DNA of 64,000 nucleotides from Chersky-267 sp034666965 (GCA_034666965.1 JAXDKT010000122.1:20753-84752), one strand, 5' to 3'. Counted from the first letter of the stretch, positions 1-8,680 are shown. The notes: generated by a model from the letters alone, not told the origin. Program-made: numbers and translations.

Positions 1-182
1 GCGGACCCGCCATCGGCGACGGGGCCGTGATCGGCGCGGGCGCCATCCTCCTGCCGAACATCACCGTCGGCGCCGGGGCCACGGTCGGTGCCGGGGCTGT
101 CGTCACCCGCGACGTGGCGTCCGGTGAGACCGTGTTGGGTGCTCCGGCCAGGCCGCGCACCAAGCGACCGGAGGCGCAGTAG
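1..182 (+). CDS. hexapeptide-repeat sugar acyltransferase, 5'-truncated by the window edge
   Basis: The reading frame from base 3 gives about 59 C-terminal residues ending at TAG 180-182. It shows left-handed beta-helix hexapeptide repeats (IGDGAVIGAGAILLPN, then VGAGATVGAGAVVTRDV) and the usual closing GAPARP segment of O/N-acetyltransferases of the LbH family. It lies 5 bp upstream of an FdtA/QdtA-like isomerase and a DegT aminotransferase, the order seen in dTDP-Fuc3NAc and dTDP-Qui3NAc pathways, where the FdtC/QdtC acyltransferase N-acetylates the 3-amino group. The fold is clear from sequence; the precise substrate is inferred from neighbours. The N-terminus and active-site histidine lie outside the window. 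Confidence 0.85.
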   Translation, partial: GPAIGDGAVIGAGAILLPNITVGAGATVGAGAVVTRDVASGETVLGAPARPRTKRPEAQ

Positions 183-187
183 GGCCG

Positions 188-601
188 ATGGGACTCGACG
201 ACGTGCGCATGCTCCAGTTCCCGAAGATCGCCGACCCGAAGGGCAACCTCACGCCGATCGAAGGCAGCGCCCAGGTCCCCTTCGAGATCGCGCGCGTGTT
301 CTATCTGTACGACGTGCCCGGCGGCGTGGCCCGCGGGGGTCACGCTCATCGGGCGCTCCAGCAGGTGATCATCGCCGCCTCGGGCAGCTTCGACGTCGTG
401 GTCGAGGACGGGCAGGCGTCGCAGCGGTTCTTTCTCAACCGGTCGCACTACGGTCTGTACATCCCGCCGATGGTCTGGGCCAACCTGGAGAACTTCTCGT
501 CGGGGTCGGTCTGTCTCGTGGTCGCGTCGGCACCGTATGACGAATCCGACTACTACCGCGACCACGACGAGTACCTGGCGGTTGTCCGAGGCCGGCCGTG
601 A
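188..601 (+). CDS. dTDP-4-oxo-6-deoxyglucose 3,4-ketoisomerase (FdtA/QdtA/WxcM-like cupin)
   Basis: A 137-residue single-domain cupin that should convert dTDP-4-keto-6-deoxyglucose to the 3-keto isomer, the substrate of the following aminotransferase. The family hallmark GGHAHR (residues 50-55) carries the His-X-His pair known to be catalytic in FdtA-type isomerases; the FYLYDVPGG and YIPPMVWANL segments are also typical. Length matches the family. It starts 5 bp after the acyltransferase and overlaps the next gene by 4 bp (ATG at 188, stop 599-601, next GTG at 598), so the three are translationally coupled. FdtA (galacto product) and QdtA (gluco product) cannot be separated by eye. Confidence 0.88.
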   Translation: MGLDDVRMLQFPKIADPKGNLTPIEGSAQVPFEIARVFYLYDVPGGVARGGHAHRALQQVIIAASGSFDVVVEDGQASQRFFLNRSHYGLYIPPMVWANLENFSSGSVCLVVASAPYDESDYYRDHDEYLAVVRGRP

Positions 602-1698
602 CGGTCCCGTTCCTCGACGTCGGGGCGGCGACCCAGGAGATCCGGCCGGAGATCGACCAGGCGATCGGGCGTGTCCTGGATCGGGGCTGGTACGTCCTTG
701 GACGGGAGGTCGAAGCGTTCGAGCAGGCCTTCGCCACCTACACCGGCGTCCGACACTGCGTCGCGGTGAACAGCGGCCTGGACGCGCTGATCCTCGGTCT
801 CCGGGCCCTCGGAATCGGGTCAGGCGACGAGGTCATCGTGCCCTCCAACACGTACATCGCGACATGGCTGGCGGTGAGCGCAGTCGGCGCCACGCCGATC
901 CCGGTCGAGCCGAACCCTGCCACCTACAACCTGGATCCCGGGCGCGTGGCCGAGCGGCTGAATGAACGGACCGCCGCGGTCATTCCCGTCCACCTGTACG
1001 GCCAGCCGGCCGACACGGACGCCCTCCGGACCGTGCTGGATGGCCATCGCGCCAAGCTCCTCGAGGACGCGGCCCAGGCCCATGGGGCCACCCTTCGAGG
1101 CCGTCGGGTGGGCTCGCTGGGCGATGCGGCCGCGTGGAGCTTCTATCCCGGCAAGAACCTCGGCGCGCTCGGCGACGGAGGCGCGCTGACGACCGACGAC
1201 GCGGCCATCGCCGACGAGGTCCGACGCCTGCGCAACTACGGGTCGCGCGAGAAGTACGTCAACGAGGTCAAGGGCGTCAACAGCCGTCTCGACGAGATCC
1301 AGGCCGCGATCCTGACGACGAAGCTCGATCACCTTGACCGGTGGAACGCGAGACGCCGGGCGATCGCCGCGCGCTACCTCGCCGAGCTCGAGGGCTCGGC
1401 TCTCGGGCTGCCCGCGGTGCTCGCCGGCGCGGATCCCGTCTGGCATGTCTTCGTCGTCCGGCACCCGCGCCGTGACGCGCTGCGGGCGGCGCTGACCGCA
1501 GCCGGCGTCCAGACCCTCATCCACTATCCGATCCCGCCCCATCTCCAGGGCGCGTACCGCGAGATGGGCCTGGGCCCAGGCGCCCTGCCGATCTCGGAGG
1601 CGATCCACCGCGAGGTCGTGAGCCTCCCGATCGGGCCGCACATGACCGACGATCAAGTCGGCCTCGTCGTCGCCGCGGTCCGGTCCGCGCTGGCCTAG
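598..1698 (+). CDS. DegT/DnrJ/EryC1/StrS-family PLP sugar aminotransferase (FdtB/QdtB-like)
   Basis: A 366-residue PLP enzyme expected to transaminate the 3-keto sugar made by the preceding isomerase to a 3-amino-3,6-dideoxyhexose. Family motifs are in order: NSGLDAL near residue 58 (phosphate binding), EDAAQAHG at 156-163, and SFYPGKNLG, where Lys186 is the PLP Schiff-base lysine. The GTG start overlaps the isomerase stop by 4 bp. The product probably feeds the glycosyltransferases and flippase on the opposite strand. Class assignment is firm; FdtB versus QdtB is inferred from context only. Confidence 0.88.
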   Translation: MTVPFLDVGAATQEIRPEIDQAIGRVLDRGWYVLGREVEAFEQAFATYTGVRHCVAVNSGLDALILGLRALGIGSGDEVIVPSNTYIATWLAVSAVGATPIPVEPNPATYNLDPGRVAERLNERTAAVIPVHLYGQPADTDALRTVLDGHRAKLLEDAAQAHGATLRGRRVGSLGDAAAWSFYPGKNLGALGDGGALTTDDAAIADEVRRLRNYGSREKYVNEVKGVNSRLDEIQAAILTTKLDHLDRWNARRRAIAARYLAELEGSALGLPAVLAGADPVWHVFVVRHPRRDALRAALTAAGVQTLIHYPIPPHLQGAYREMGLGPGALPISEAIHREVVSLPIGPHMTDDQVGLVVAAVRSALA

Positions 1699-1701
1699 GC
1701 T

Positions 1702-1717
1702 CTGATCGCGCGATCAG
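1702..1717. terminator. 16-bp perfect palindrome at convergent gene ends
   Basis: CTGATCGCGCGATCAG is a perfect dyad between two convergent genes and covers the stop codon of the minus-strand glycosyltransferase. It could form a hairpin on either transcript, so a two-way terminator is plausible. There is no T-tract, so the call rests on symmetry and position. Confidence 0.4.
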
Positions 1718-2616
1718 CCCGGACGCGACCGCGTCAGGCGGGCCAGCGCGATCCCGGTCAGCTCGATCCGTTCCCGGACCGCGATCGCCGAGAGGACCGC
1801 CAGGCTCACCCACCTGGGCTGGCGGTCCTCGTAGTGCGCTCGATAGAAGCGCCGCATGCCATCGTGGAAGTAACGGACGGTACGCTCCCGGAAGCGGCGC
1901 GAGCTGGCCCGCTTGCGATGGCGGACCGTGGTCACCGGGGTGTACATGATCCGCCAGCCGGCGGCCTTGATCCGGTATGCCCAGTCGAGGTCTTCGCCGT
2001 ACATGAAGTAGCGCTCGTCGAGGAGGCCCACGCCCTCGACGACCTCGGCCCGGACCAGCATGAACGCCCCGCAGGGCGCGTCGATCTCCGTCTCCTCCCG
2101 CTCGTCGAGGTAGGTCAGGTTGTAGCGACCGAACCGGCGGCTGCGCGGAAACAATCGCGAGAGCATCGTCATGCGATAGAACGCGACCGCCGGCGTCGGG
2201 AACGACCGACGGCAGGCGAGGTCGAGGCTCCCGTCGTCCATCTCCAGGCGGCAGGTGCTGCAGCCGACGTCGGGTCGGGCGTCCATGTAGTCGACCATCG
2301 ACCGCAGGGAGTCCGCTGCCAGGAGGGTGTCCGGGTTGAGCAGGAGCCGATACCGCCCGCGGGCCGCGCGCAGGCCCTGGTTGGAGGCGACCGCGAACCC
2401 TGCGTTGCGCTCGTTGCGGATGACCCGGACCCCGGGATAGGCCGCCTCGCACGCCGCCGGATCGAACTGGACCGAGGCATTGTCGACGACGAAGACCTCC
2501 AGACTGAGGTCGGTCTTCGCCGGGCCGAGGGAGCGAAGGCAATCGGCCAGCAGCGTGGGCGTCTCGTAGTGGACGATCACGACACTCAGGTCGACGCTCG
2601 GACCGGACCCGGCCAT
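1714..2616 (-). CDS. family 2 glycosyltransferase
   Basis: 300 residues. The start is the ATG at 2616, which overlaps the stop of the upstream glycosyltransferase by one base (TGATG), so the two are coupled; a longer in-frame reading toward 3318 is only a shadow of that gene. GT2 features: N-terminal VDLSVVIVHYETP, the nucleotide-binding VDNAS segment, and NPDTLL supplying the Asp-X-Asp-type metal site, followed by a DAPCGAFMLVR acceptor region and a FMYGEDLDWAYRI segment near 200-215. These features resemble rhamnosyltransferase-like polymer assembly enzymes. No membrane helices are evident, so a cytosolic peripheral enzyme is likely. Donor and acceptor sugars are unknown. Confidence 0.88.
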   Translation of the reverse strand: MAGSGPSVDLSVVIVHYETPTLLADCLRSLGPAKTDLSLEVFVVDNASVQFDPAACEAAYPGVRVIRNERNAGFAVASNQGLRAARGRYRLLLNPDTLLAADSLRSMVDYMDARPDVGCSTCRLEMDDGSLDLACRRSFPTPAVAFYRMTMLSRLFPRSRRFGRYNLTYLDEREETEIDAPCGAFMLVRAEVVEGVGLLDERYFMYGEDLDWAYRIKAAGWRIMYTPVTTVRHRKRASSRRFRERTVRYFHDGMRRFYRAHYEDRQPRWVSLAVLSAIAVRERIELTGIALARLTRSRPG

Positions 2617-3785
2617 CAGCCTTCCACGCGGAACTCCGCCCGGTGCCAGACCTCGATCTCGCGGCCGCGCAGGACGTTCAACCAGCCCACGGCAAAGGCG
2701 AGATTGACGACCGCGAACGACCGGGCGAAGGTGACCAGCCGAGGCGGCCGCCGGCCGGCGCCCACGAACAGGTGGGCGGCCACGGCCAGGAGCAGGCCGG
2801 CGACGACGATTGCCGGCGCGATCAGGTAGGCGGTTGCGCCACTCAGCCCAAGCGCCAGCCCGCTGCCGGTGACCGCGAGCAGGAACCAGGGCGTCGCCCA
2901 GCGCAGCAGCTTGTGCGACCAGATGGCCAGGGCCGCGCCCGGCCGGCGCCATGGGGCGAGGCGACCGGCCATCGACAGGTTGGCGCGGATGCCGCGCGTC
3001 GCGGTCCGGGTCCGGTTGCGCAACTGCTCGCGCAGGCCGCTGATCGGCCGGTCGGTGGCCGCCGCGGCCGGGACGTAGACGACGAGGCCCCCGGCTTCCG
3101 CCACGTACAGCGGCAGGAGATGATCCATCGATGCCGTGGCGGGCACGGGCCGGTAGGCCGAGCGGCGCACGGCAAGCAGCGCCCCGGTCACTGCGGTCAG
3201 CAGGCCGGCCCGGCTCTCGAGCTCGCGGACGTGGCGCTCGTAGCGCCAGTACAGGCCCTCGTTCGACGATGTGGCGGTCGCGCGCTCGTCGCGCCACTCG
3301 AGGCGGCCGGTCGCGCACCCGACCCGCGGATCGCGGAACGCCTCGGCCAGGGCACCCAGGCAGCCCGGTCGGAAGCGGGTCTCGGCGTCGGTCAGGACCA
3401 CCACCTCGCCGCGGGCCGCCTCGAACAGGGCGTGCTGCGCCGTGGTCTGGCCGCCGCGCGGGAGCGACATGAGGCGCAGGCGCGGCTCATTCGCCGCCAG
3501 CTCGGCGACGATCCGCTCGGTGGCGTCGGCCGAGCCGTCGGAGCCGACGAGGACCTCGACCAGCCGCACCCCGGGCGCGTCCTGGGCGAAGGCGTCGGCG
3601 ATCCGTCCGGCGATCGCGTCGGCCTCGTTATGAACCGCGATGGCGACCGACAGCGTCGGCTGCGGATCGGTCGGCCGTGGCCGCCACGGGGCGACCCGGG
3701 CGAGGGCCGCGACCAGGATCGGGTAGCCGAGGTAGACCCAGGCCAGGAGCCCGACGGCCGTCCACAGGATGATCGCGCTGAGCAC
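2616..3785 (-). CDS. membrane-anchored family 2 glycosyltransferase
   Basis: 389 residues from the GTG at 3785, chosen because a -10 box (TACCCT, complement of 3792-3797) ends exactly 6 nt before it; an open frame extends upstream to 4046 but runs into the Fic gene. An N-terminal hydrophobic helix (VLSAIILWTAVGLLAWVYLG) precedes a GT2 catalytic domain with SVAIAVHNEADAI, SDGSADATE and VVLTDAETRF motifs, and about three membrane segments close the C-terminus (WFLLAVTGSGLALGL and following). This layout matches polysaccharide-building inner-membrane glycosyltransferases. Product unknown. Confidence 0.85.
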   Translation of the reverse strand: MLSAIILWTAVGLLAWVYLGYPILVAALARVAPWRPRPTDPQPTLSVAIAVHNEADAIAGRIADAFAQDAPGVRLVEVLVGSDGSADATERIVAELAANEPRLRLMSLPRGGQTTAQHALFEAARGEVVVLTDAETRFRPGCLGALAEAFRDPRVGCATGRLEWRDERATATSSNEGLYWRYERHVRELESRAGLLTAVTGALLAVRRSAYRPVPATASMDHLLPLYVAEAGGLVVYVPAAAATDRPISGLREQLRNRTRTATRGIRANLSMAGRLAPWRRPGAALAIWSHKLLRWATPWFLLAVTGSGLALGLSGATAYLIAPAIVVAGLLLAVAAHLFVGAGRRPPRLVTFARSFAVVNLAFAVGWLNVLRGREIEVWHRAEFRVEG

Positions 3786-3791
3786 GGCCCT

Positions 3792-3797
3792 AGGGTA
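3792..3797 (-). promoter_or_regulatory. -10 box, leaderless start of the GT2 gene
   Basis: On the minus strand TACCCT is followed by 6 nt (AGGGCC) and then the GTG start. The spacing puts the transcription start at or next to the start codon and decides the start of this gene. Confidence 0.55.
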
Positions 3798-3826
3798 CCC
3801 GCGTCCGTGCTGGCTGACCTCGAAGG

Positions 3827-4462
3827 TCACGGACCGACGAGTTGATCGAGGATCGCCTTGAACGCGATCGCCATCGGTCGGTGTTGTCCGCGCATCGAGG
3901 CGGCTGCCGCGCCGGCGTAGAGCATGTGGGCCGGCCGAGGTTTGAGTTGCAGGAAGAACGGCAAGCCATAGCGCACGGATACCCAGTTCGCCCAGATCCT
4001 GGCGATGCGCCCATTGCCGTTGGCCAACGGATGGATCCGAACCCATTCACCATGGGCGATCGCGGCCGCCTCCAGGACCGCGAACAGCTCGGATGGATCG
4101 CCGGGCCGCCCGCCGACCGGGATGGCCCCATCGAGCCCGGCGATGATCGCGCGCATACCCGCTTCGAAGCCGATCAACTCCGTCGGGACGTCGGCCGACA
4201 TCGCGCCGAAGGCGGTCCCGATCTGGACCTCGTACCCGATCAGCTCGGGAAAGCTTGGATCCGAGTCGCGCAGCTCGCCTGCGTAGTAGGGAACGGGCAG
4301 GCGGACCCCGTGGTATGCCGCCCGATGCCAGTCCTGCGCCATCGCCACGGTCGGTGGCCGTCGCCGGGCCGCCTCGGCGTAGATCCGTAGACCCAGAGCG
4401 GTGAGGTTGGCCCTGATCTGCCCCGCTGACCCTGGTGGATCGTCGTTCCAGGGAATGGGCAC
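3827..4462 (-). CDS. Fic-domain protein, probable toxin of a Fic/RHH pair
   Basis: 211 residues with the Fic core motif HPLANGNGRIAR at 144-155. The catalytic His and the GNGR anion hole are intact, but the usual Phe is Leu and the acidic Mg-binding position (Asp/Glu in HPFxDGNGR) is Asn. Fic enzymes transfer AMP or other phosphate-containing groups to Ser/Thr/Tyr of target proteins. No (S/T)xxxE(G/N) inhibitory motif is visible in this protein or in its upstream partner, so the usual VbhA/FicA-type inhibition is not apparent. It starts 2 bp after a ribbon-helix-helix gene and shares its promoter. The pair splits the glycan gene cluster. The toxin role is inferred from the pairing. Confidence 0.85.
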   Translation of the reverse strand: MPIPWNDDPPGSAGQIRANLTALGLRIYAEAARRRPPTVAMAQDWHRAAYHGVRLPVPYYAGELRDSDPSFPELIGYEVQIGTAFGAMSADVPTELIGFEAGMRAIIAGLDGAIPVGGRPGDPSELFAVLEAAAIAHGEWVRIHPLANGNGRIARIWANWVSVRYGLPFFLQLKPRPAHMLYAGAAAASMRGQHRPMAIAFKAILDQLVGP

Positions 4463-4464
4463 GG

Positions 4465-4812
4465 TTAGCGCCCGCGAGTTGCGGCGGCGGCCTCGGCGAA
4501 CCTGGCGGCGATCCCCTGCGGATCTTCCTTGACCACCATCCGAGCCTGGAGCGGGTCGTCGAAGGTGACTTCGGCGTCGGCGAAGCGCGCGACTTCCGCT
4601 TGAGGGTCCGCACGGTAGTCGGCAAGACGCCCCAGGGTGTGGGTGAGGTCCTCCTCGAGCGCGAAGGACGCGCTCTGGATCTCGCTCTGGATCATCGTTT
4701 CGACGAGACGGTTCATGGACACGCCCATCCGACTTGAGAGCAGCGCGAGGAGCTCGTGCGTCGCTTCATCTTCAAAGCGGAGCGTGAAGGAGCGCCGTCG
4801 CTTCTTGCCCAT
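4465..4812 (-). CDS. ribbon-helix-helix protein, probable antitoxin/autoregulator of the Fic gene
   Basis: 115 residues. The basic N-terminus (MGKKRRRSFTLRFEDE) gives a strand-like segment, followed by two helices (HELLALLSSRMGVSMNRLVETMI) in the pattern of MetJ/Arc ribbon-helix-helix DNA-binding domains; the C-terminal half is acidic and may bind the toxin. The ATG at 4812 lies 6 nt after a TACGGT box with a TTGACT -35 at 17-bp spacing, one of the best promoters in the window. Direct repeats in that promoter suit autoregulation. The antitoxin role is inferred from operon order. Confidence 0.7.
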   Translation of the reverse strand: MGKKRRRSFTLRFEDEATHELLALLSSRMGVSMNRLVETMIQSEIQSASFALEEDLTHTLGRLADYRADPQAEVARFADAEVTFDDPLQARMVVKEDPQGIAARFAEAAAATRGR

Positions 4813-4818
4813 GGGCTC

Positions 4819-4858
4819 ACCGTAGACCGGATGGCGTCATAAGTCAAGAATGGCGTCA
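4819..4858 (-). promoter_or_regulatory. promoter and candidate operator of the RHH-fic operon
   Basis: Minus strand: TTGACT (complement of 4842-4847), 17-bp spacer, TACGGT (complement of 4819-4824), then 6 nt to the ATG. Two copies of ATGGCGTCA (plus-strand 4831-4839 and 4850-4858), 19 bp apart, lie on either side of the -35 element: two helical turns, as expected for a ribbon-helix-helix operator. Confidence 0.6.
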
Positions 4859-4915
4859 CATCGACGGTGGTCCTCGAGCTGGCTCTCAGGTCGCGGTCGG
4901 CCACGGCCGCCGCGC

Positions 4916-6118
4916 TCACGTCCAGGGCAGCTCCGGCCAGCGCCGCTGCCAGCGCTCGACCAGCCGAGTGGCTTCGGCGGGCCGGGTGTGAGCGGCGACC
5001 AGCGCGGTGCCGGCCCGGCGGAGCACGCGCGCACGGGCAGGATCGGCGACCAGCAGGTCGATCGTTGCGGCGATCCCGGCCGGATCGGCGGGAATGCGGC
5101 CGACAGCGCCGGCCGCGACCGCTTCCTCGAGCGCCCCGCTCGGCGTCGCCAGGACCGGGACGCCAGCGGCCATCGCGTCCAGGACGACCTTGGGGAAGCC
5201 CTCCGCCGGAGATGGGAAGACGAAGACATCCGCCGCCGCTAGCGCATCGAGGTAGGGCGCCCGATCGGCGACGAACCCGCGCCAGTCGACCCGATCGGCG
5301 ACGCCGAGCCGGGCGGCGTGGGCCACCAGGCTCGAACGGGCGGGCCCGTCGCCGATCACCGTCAGGCTGATGCCGCTCGCCCCGCGCGCCGGGGCCGCGG
5401 CCATGATCGCGAGGGCGCCCAGGAGCCGATCCACGCCCTTGCCGTCGGCCAGCCGTCCGGCCCAGGCGAGGCGGAGGTGGCCGGGCTCGCGCGGCCAGGC
5501 TCGGCTCGCGGTCGACCGGATCTCGTCCTCCTCGACCAGGCTCGTGACGATGCCATCGCCGGCCAGCCGCCGGCCGACGACGACACGGTCGCCGCCGATC
5601 GAGCTCAGCCGACCCAGTCCGTCATAGGCCCGTCCGACGAGCCCGGCGCCGATCCGGGCGAACCCGCGACGATCCTGTCCGGCGGCCACGTCGGCCGCGC
5701 GGCCCGCGACATAGCCGAAGCGCGGCACGCCGGCGCTGCGCGCCAGGGCCGCCGCCAGGGGAGCGTTGGAGGCGGGGACCTTGAGCCAGACGAGATCGGC
5801 CGAGCGGATCACCGGCCGCAGGGTCGCCGCGTTGCGGCGGGTCAGCGCCGGGGCATGACGGAGATAGCCGGCGATCCCGTTGAACGGCACGGTGCCGACC
5901 ACATGGATACGCGGGTCGAGCGGCAGGCTGGCGGGCCGCTCCATCGCCGGACGGAGGGGCACACAATGATCGATCCGCTCGACCGGCTGCCGCCCGTCCG
6001 GCCCGATCACGTCGAGTACCGCCGCGACGAAGCGGTGGAAGGTGGCATTGGCCGGATAGACCCGCCCGTCCCAGGCCAGATGCGGGTTGTCGTCCACCAG
6101 CGCGATCCGGATTCCCAT
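4916..6118 (-). CDS. family 4 (GT-B) glycosyltransferase
   Basis: 400 residues, GT-B fold. The C-terminal half carries the retaining GT4 signature: LAWAGRLADGKGVDRLLGA near 220, VIGDGPARSSL near 260, then FPSPAEGFPKVVLDAMAAG near 325, containing the EX7E-type motif. The N-terminal half (IALVDDNPHLAWDG) is variable acceptor-binding sequence. No signal peptide or membrane helix is seen. The gene begins 6 bp after the flippase stop and is the last of a four-gene minus-strand operon, so it probably builds the glycan that the flippase exports. Sugar specificity is unknown. Confidence 0.85.
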   Translation of the reverse strand: MGIRIALVDDNPHLAWDGRVYPANATFHRFVAAVLDVIGPDGRQPVERIDHCVPLRPAMERPASLPLDPRIHVVGTVPFNGIAGYLRHAPALTRRNAATLRPVIRSADLVWLKVPASNAPLAAALARSAGVPRFGYVAGRAADVAAGQDRRGFARIGAGLVGRAYDGLGRLSSIGGDRVVVGRRLAGDGIVTSLVEEDEIRSTASRAWPREPGHLRLAWAGRLADGKGVDRLLGALAIMAAAPARGASGISLTVIGDGPARSSLVAHAARLGVADRVDWRGFVADRAPYLDALAAADVFVFPSPAEGFPKVVLDAMAAGVPVLATPSGALEEAVAAGAVGRIPADPAGIAATIDLLVADPARARVLRRAGTALVAAHTRPAEATRLVERWQRRWPELPWT

Positions 6119-6124
6119 CGTGGA

Positions 6125-7687
6125 TCAGCGCTCCTCGCCCGGCTCGCGCTCGCCAATCAGCAGCTCGGCCGCCTCGTCGCCTCCGCGCAGCCCGACCAGG
6201 TGACCCGTCCGCCGGCCACGCAGCCGGTCGATCCCGGCGCGCAGAGTCCGTCCCAGGGCCACGAGGTCGCTCCGGCGGACGACCAGGGTCTCGATCACGC
6301 CTCGACCGGACAACCGCCGGAACGCGAGCAGGGTCAGGCCCGCGGTGAGGATGTACGAGAGCGATGAGCTGGCGGCGGCGCCGTTGATCCCGAACCGCGG
6401 GATGAGCACGAGATTGGCGCCGACGTTCGTGGCCAGGCCGGTGACCAGGATCAGCGTCCCGATCCCGGGTCGGCCGCGCCCCACGATGTAGCGCGAGAGC
6501 ACGGCCACCACGCTGTAGGCGACGACACCGGGCAGGATCAACCGCAGTGCGACGCCGGCATCGGTGAACCGCGAGCCATAGAAGATCCGGACCAGGCGGG
6601 GGCCGAAAACAAACGCCGGCACCGCCGTGACGAGCGCCACGGCCAGGGTCGTGCGGGTCAGCACCGCGGCGATCCGGCCGGCATCCGTCCGTGGGTCGAC
6701 GGCCCGGCTGAACATGACCGTGCCGAGTGCGTTGGGGACGTACCACAGGGTCTCCGCCAGGCCGCTCGTGACCGAATAGATGCCCGTGGCGCGGACCCCG
6801 ACGATGAGGTTGACCAGGAAGGCGTCGGACCGGAACTGGAGCCGCTCGGCGATCGTGCCGACGATCGCGCGGCTGCCGAAATGGAGCTCCTCGGCCAGGA
6901 GCGGACCCGATGGCCGAAGCGAGAACGTTCCGTCGCGGCGGGCGACCCAGCTGATCGCGATCACGGTGATCGCCAGCGCGACCAGATTCATGACCAGGGC
7001 GACGTCGAGGCTGAGCCGGGCGATCGCGGCGGCCCCGACGGCCAGGGCCAGGAGCAGCGCGCGGCGCAGGACCCGGATCTGGTTGTAGGCCAGGATCTGG
7101 CCTCGACCGAGCAGCGCGAACAGCCCGACGGCGAAGAACAGCTCACCCGGGATCGCCAGGGCGGCAAACAGGAACTGCTGCGCCGACAGGTTCGGGATCA
7201 AGCTCGCCAGCGGCCCGTCGGGTCGGATGTCGGTCGGCAGGCCATAGGCCCAGCAGGCCAGCACGACACAGAACCCGCCGACCCCGGCCGACCAGATCAG
7301 GGCGTTGGCGAAACCGCGTCGGGCGGTCTCGGGATCGCGCCTGGACACGACGCCGAGGGCGCTGTCCATGCCCCAGCCGGCGACCAGTGCGGCCAGCTGC
7401 GAGGTCAGCAGGACCAGCGCGAAGCGGCCCCTGGCGGACGGCCCGAGGAGGCGGGCCAGGGCGATGTCGGTGGCGAAGATGACGACCGCGAGGACGAACC
7501 GGGTGACGATCGTGATGATCGCGTCGTTGATGAGCGGGGCGTGGGCGGGGGTCTGGTTGGTGCCGAGGGCAGCGCTCGAGCCAGGGGCCGGGCTCGGGCC
7601 GGGATTCGCCGCCGGAGGATCGGCCGAGACGCCGGCGTCGGCCGCGTCGGCCCCCGGCCCACTCCGGCGATCCGGAGGCTCGTTCAC
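6125..7687 (-). CDS. polysaccharide/lipid-linked oligosaccharide flippase (Wzx/MATE-like)
   Basis: 520 residues: about 60 Pro/Ala/Gly-rich probably disordered residues, then about 12-14 hydrophobic segments. The internal order (TRFVLAVVIFATDIALARLLGPSARGRFAL at the first helices, NPLVG-like loops, Pro-containing helices in the middle) is that of the oligosaccharidyl-lipid/polysaccharide exporter superfamily. It should move a lipid-linked glycan across the cytoplasmic membrane. Its start overlaps the epimerase stop by 4 bp and its stop is 6 bp from the GT4 gene. The long disordered N-terminus is unusual; a later start would remove it, but the ATGA overlap supports the longer form. Confidence 0.85.
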   Translation of the reverse strand: MNEPPDRRSGPGADAADAGVSADPPAANPGPSPAPGSSAALGTNQTPAHAPLINDAIITIVTRFVLAVVIFATDIALARLLGPSARGRFALVLLTSQLAALVAGWGMDSALGVVSRRDPETARRGFANALIWSAGVGGFCVVLACWAYGLPTDIRPDGPLASLIPNLSAQQFLFAALAIPGELFFAVGLFALLGRGQILAYNQIRVLRRALLLALAVGAAAIARLSLDVALVMNLVALAITVIAISWVARRDGTFSLRPSGPLLAEELHFGSRAIVGTIAERLQFRSDAFLVNLIVGVRATGIYSVTSGLAETLWYVPNALGTVMFSRAVDPRTDAGRIAAVLTRTTLAVALVTAVPAFVFGPRLVRIFYGSRFTDAGVALRLILPGVVAYSVVAVLSRYIVGRGRPGIGTLILVTGLATNVGANLVLIPRFGINGAAASSSLSYILTAGLTLLAFRRLSGRGVIETLVVRRSDLVALGRTLRAGIDRLRGRRTGHLVGLRGGDEAAELLIGEREPGEER

Positions 7688-8661
7688 TCGGAGCCGGACG
7701 CGGCGTGGGGCACGATCGCAGCCAGGCCCGGATCGGCCAGCGCGGTGCGGAACCAGGCTGCGGTCCGGGCGATGCCCTCGGCCAGCGGGACCGTCGCGCG
7801 GTACCCGAGGCGCTCGGCCGCCTTGTCGACGCGACTGACGTTGCGCCGGACGTCGCCCGCCCGGGCCGGCCGATGACGCACCTCGAGCCGCCGGCCGACG
7901 GCCGCCTGGATGGTCTCGGCGAGCTCGTTCACCGTGGTCTCGATCCCTGTCCCGGCCTGGAACAGCTCGCCGGCCACGGTGGCCTCGGGCGCATCGATCG
8001 CCGCCCGGACGGCGTCCGCAAGGTCGTCAACGAAGACGAAGTCACGGGTCTGCCGGCCGTCGCCGTGGATCTCGATCGGAGCGCCGGTCAGGGCGGCCCG
8101 CAGCCAGGCCGCCACCACGCTGCGCTTGTGGAGCGAGCGTGGGCCGTAGGCGTTTGAAAAGCGGAGGGCACAGGCGGCCAGGCCGTAGGTCGCCGCGTAA
8201 GCCTGGCAGTAGGCCTCGCCCGCGAGCTTGGACGCGCCGTAGGGCGAGACCGGATGGGGCAGGTCGAGCTCGTCGGCCGGCGGTTCGTGATCGCCCGCGG
8301 CCGCATTCGAGCTGGCGAAGACGAACCGGCGCACACCGCCCAGCCGCGCCGCGTCGAGAACGTCGAGCAACCGAGCGACATTGGCCTCGAACGTGCCCAC
8401 TGGATCGGTCACGGAATCGGGGATGCCCGCCCGGGCGGCCAGATGGACGACCGCGTCCACCCCGTCGACCGCCTCGTCGATCGCGGCGCGGTCGGCCAGC
8501 GACCGGGCGATGAGCTGGTGGGGGACCCCGTCGAGATAGGCCGGGTTGCCCATCGAGAGGTCGTCGAGGATCCGGACCCGATCGCCTGCCGCAGCCAACC
8601 GGGCCGCGAGGTTCGATCCAATGAACCCGGCTCCGCCGGTGATCAGGACCGTTCGCGTCAC
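7684..8661 (-). CDS. NAD-dependent nucleotide-sugar epimerase/dehydratase (extended SDR)
   Basis: 325 residues from the GTG at 8661, chosen because VTRTVLITGGAGFIGSNLAA places the Rossmann motif TGGAGFIG within the first dozen residues. The catalytic YGASK follows near residue 146 with upstream FASSNAA. Sequence and length fit UDP-glucose/GlcNAc 4-epimerase-like SDRs. It lies 19 bp downstream of the sulfoquinovose synthase and overlaps the flippase start by 4 bp. It probably supplies another sugar for the exported glycan; the exact substrate is not readable from the motifs. Confidence 0.87.
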   Translation of the reverse strand: MTRTVLITGGAGFIGSNLAARLAAAGDRVRILDDLSMGNPAYLDGVPHQLIARSLADRAAIDEAVDGVDAVVHLAARAGIPDSVTDPVGTFEANVARLLDVLDAARLGGVRRFVFASSNAAAGDHEPPADELDLPHPVSPYGASKLAGEAYCQAYAATYGLAACALRFSNAYGPRSLHKRSVVAAWLRAALTGAPIEIHGDGRQTRDFVFVDDLADAVRAAIDAPEATVAGELFQAGTGIETTVNELAETIQAAVGRRLEVRHRPARAGDVRRNVSRVDKAAERLGYRATVPLAEGIARTAAWFRTALADPGLAAIVPHAASGSE

Positions 8662-8680
8662 CGGCCTGGTCCCCCTCCGA

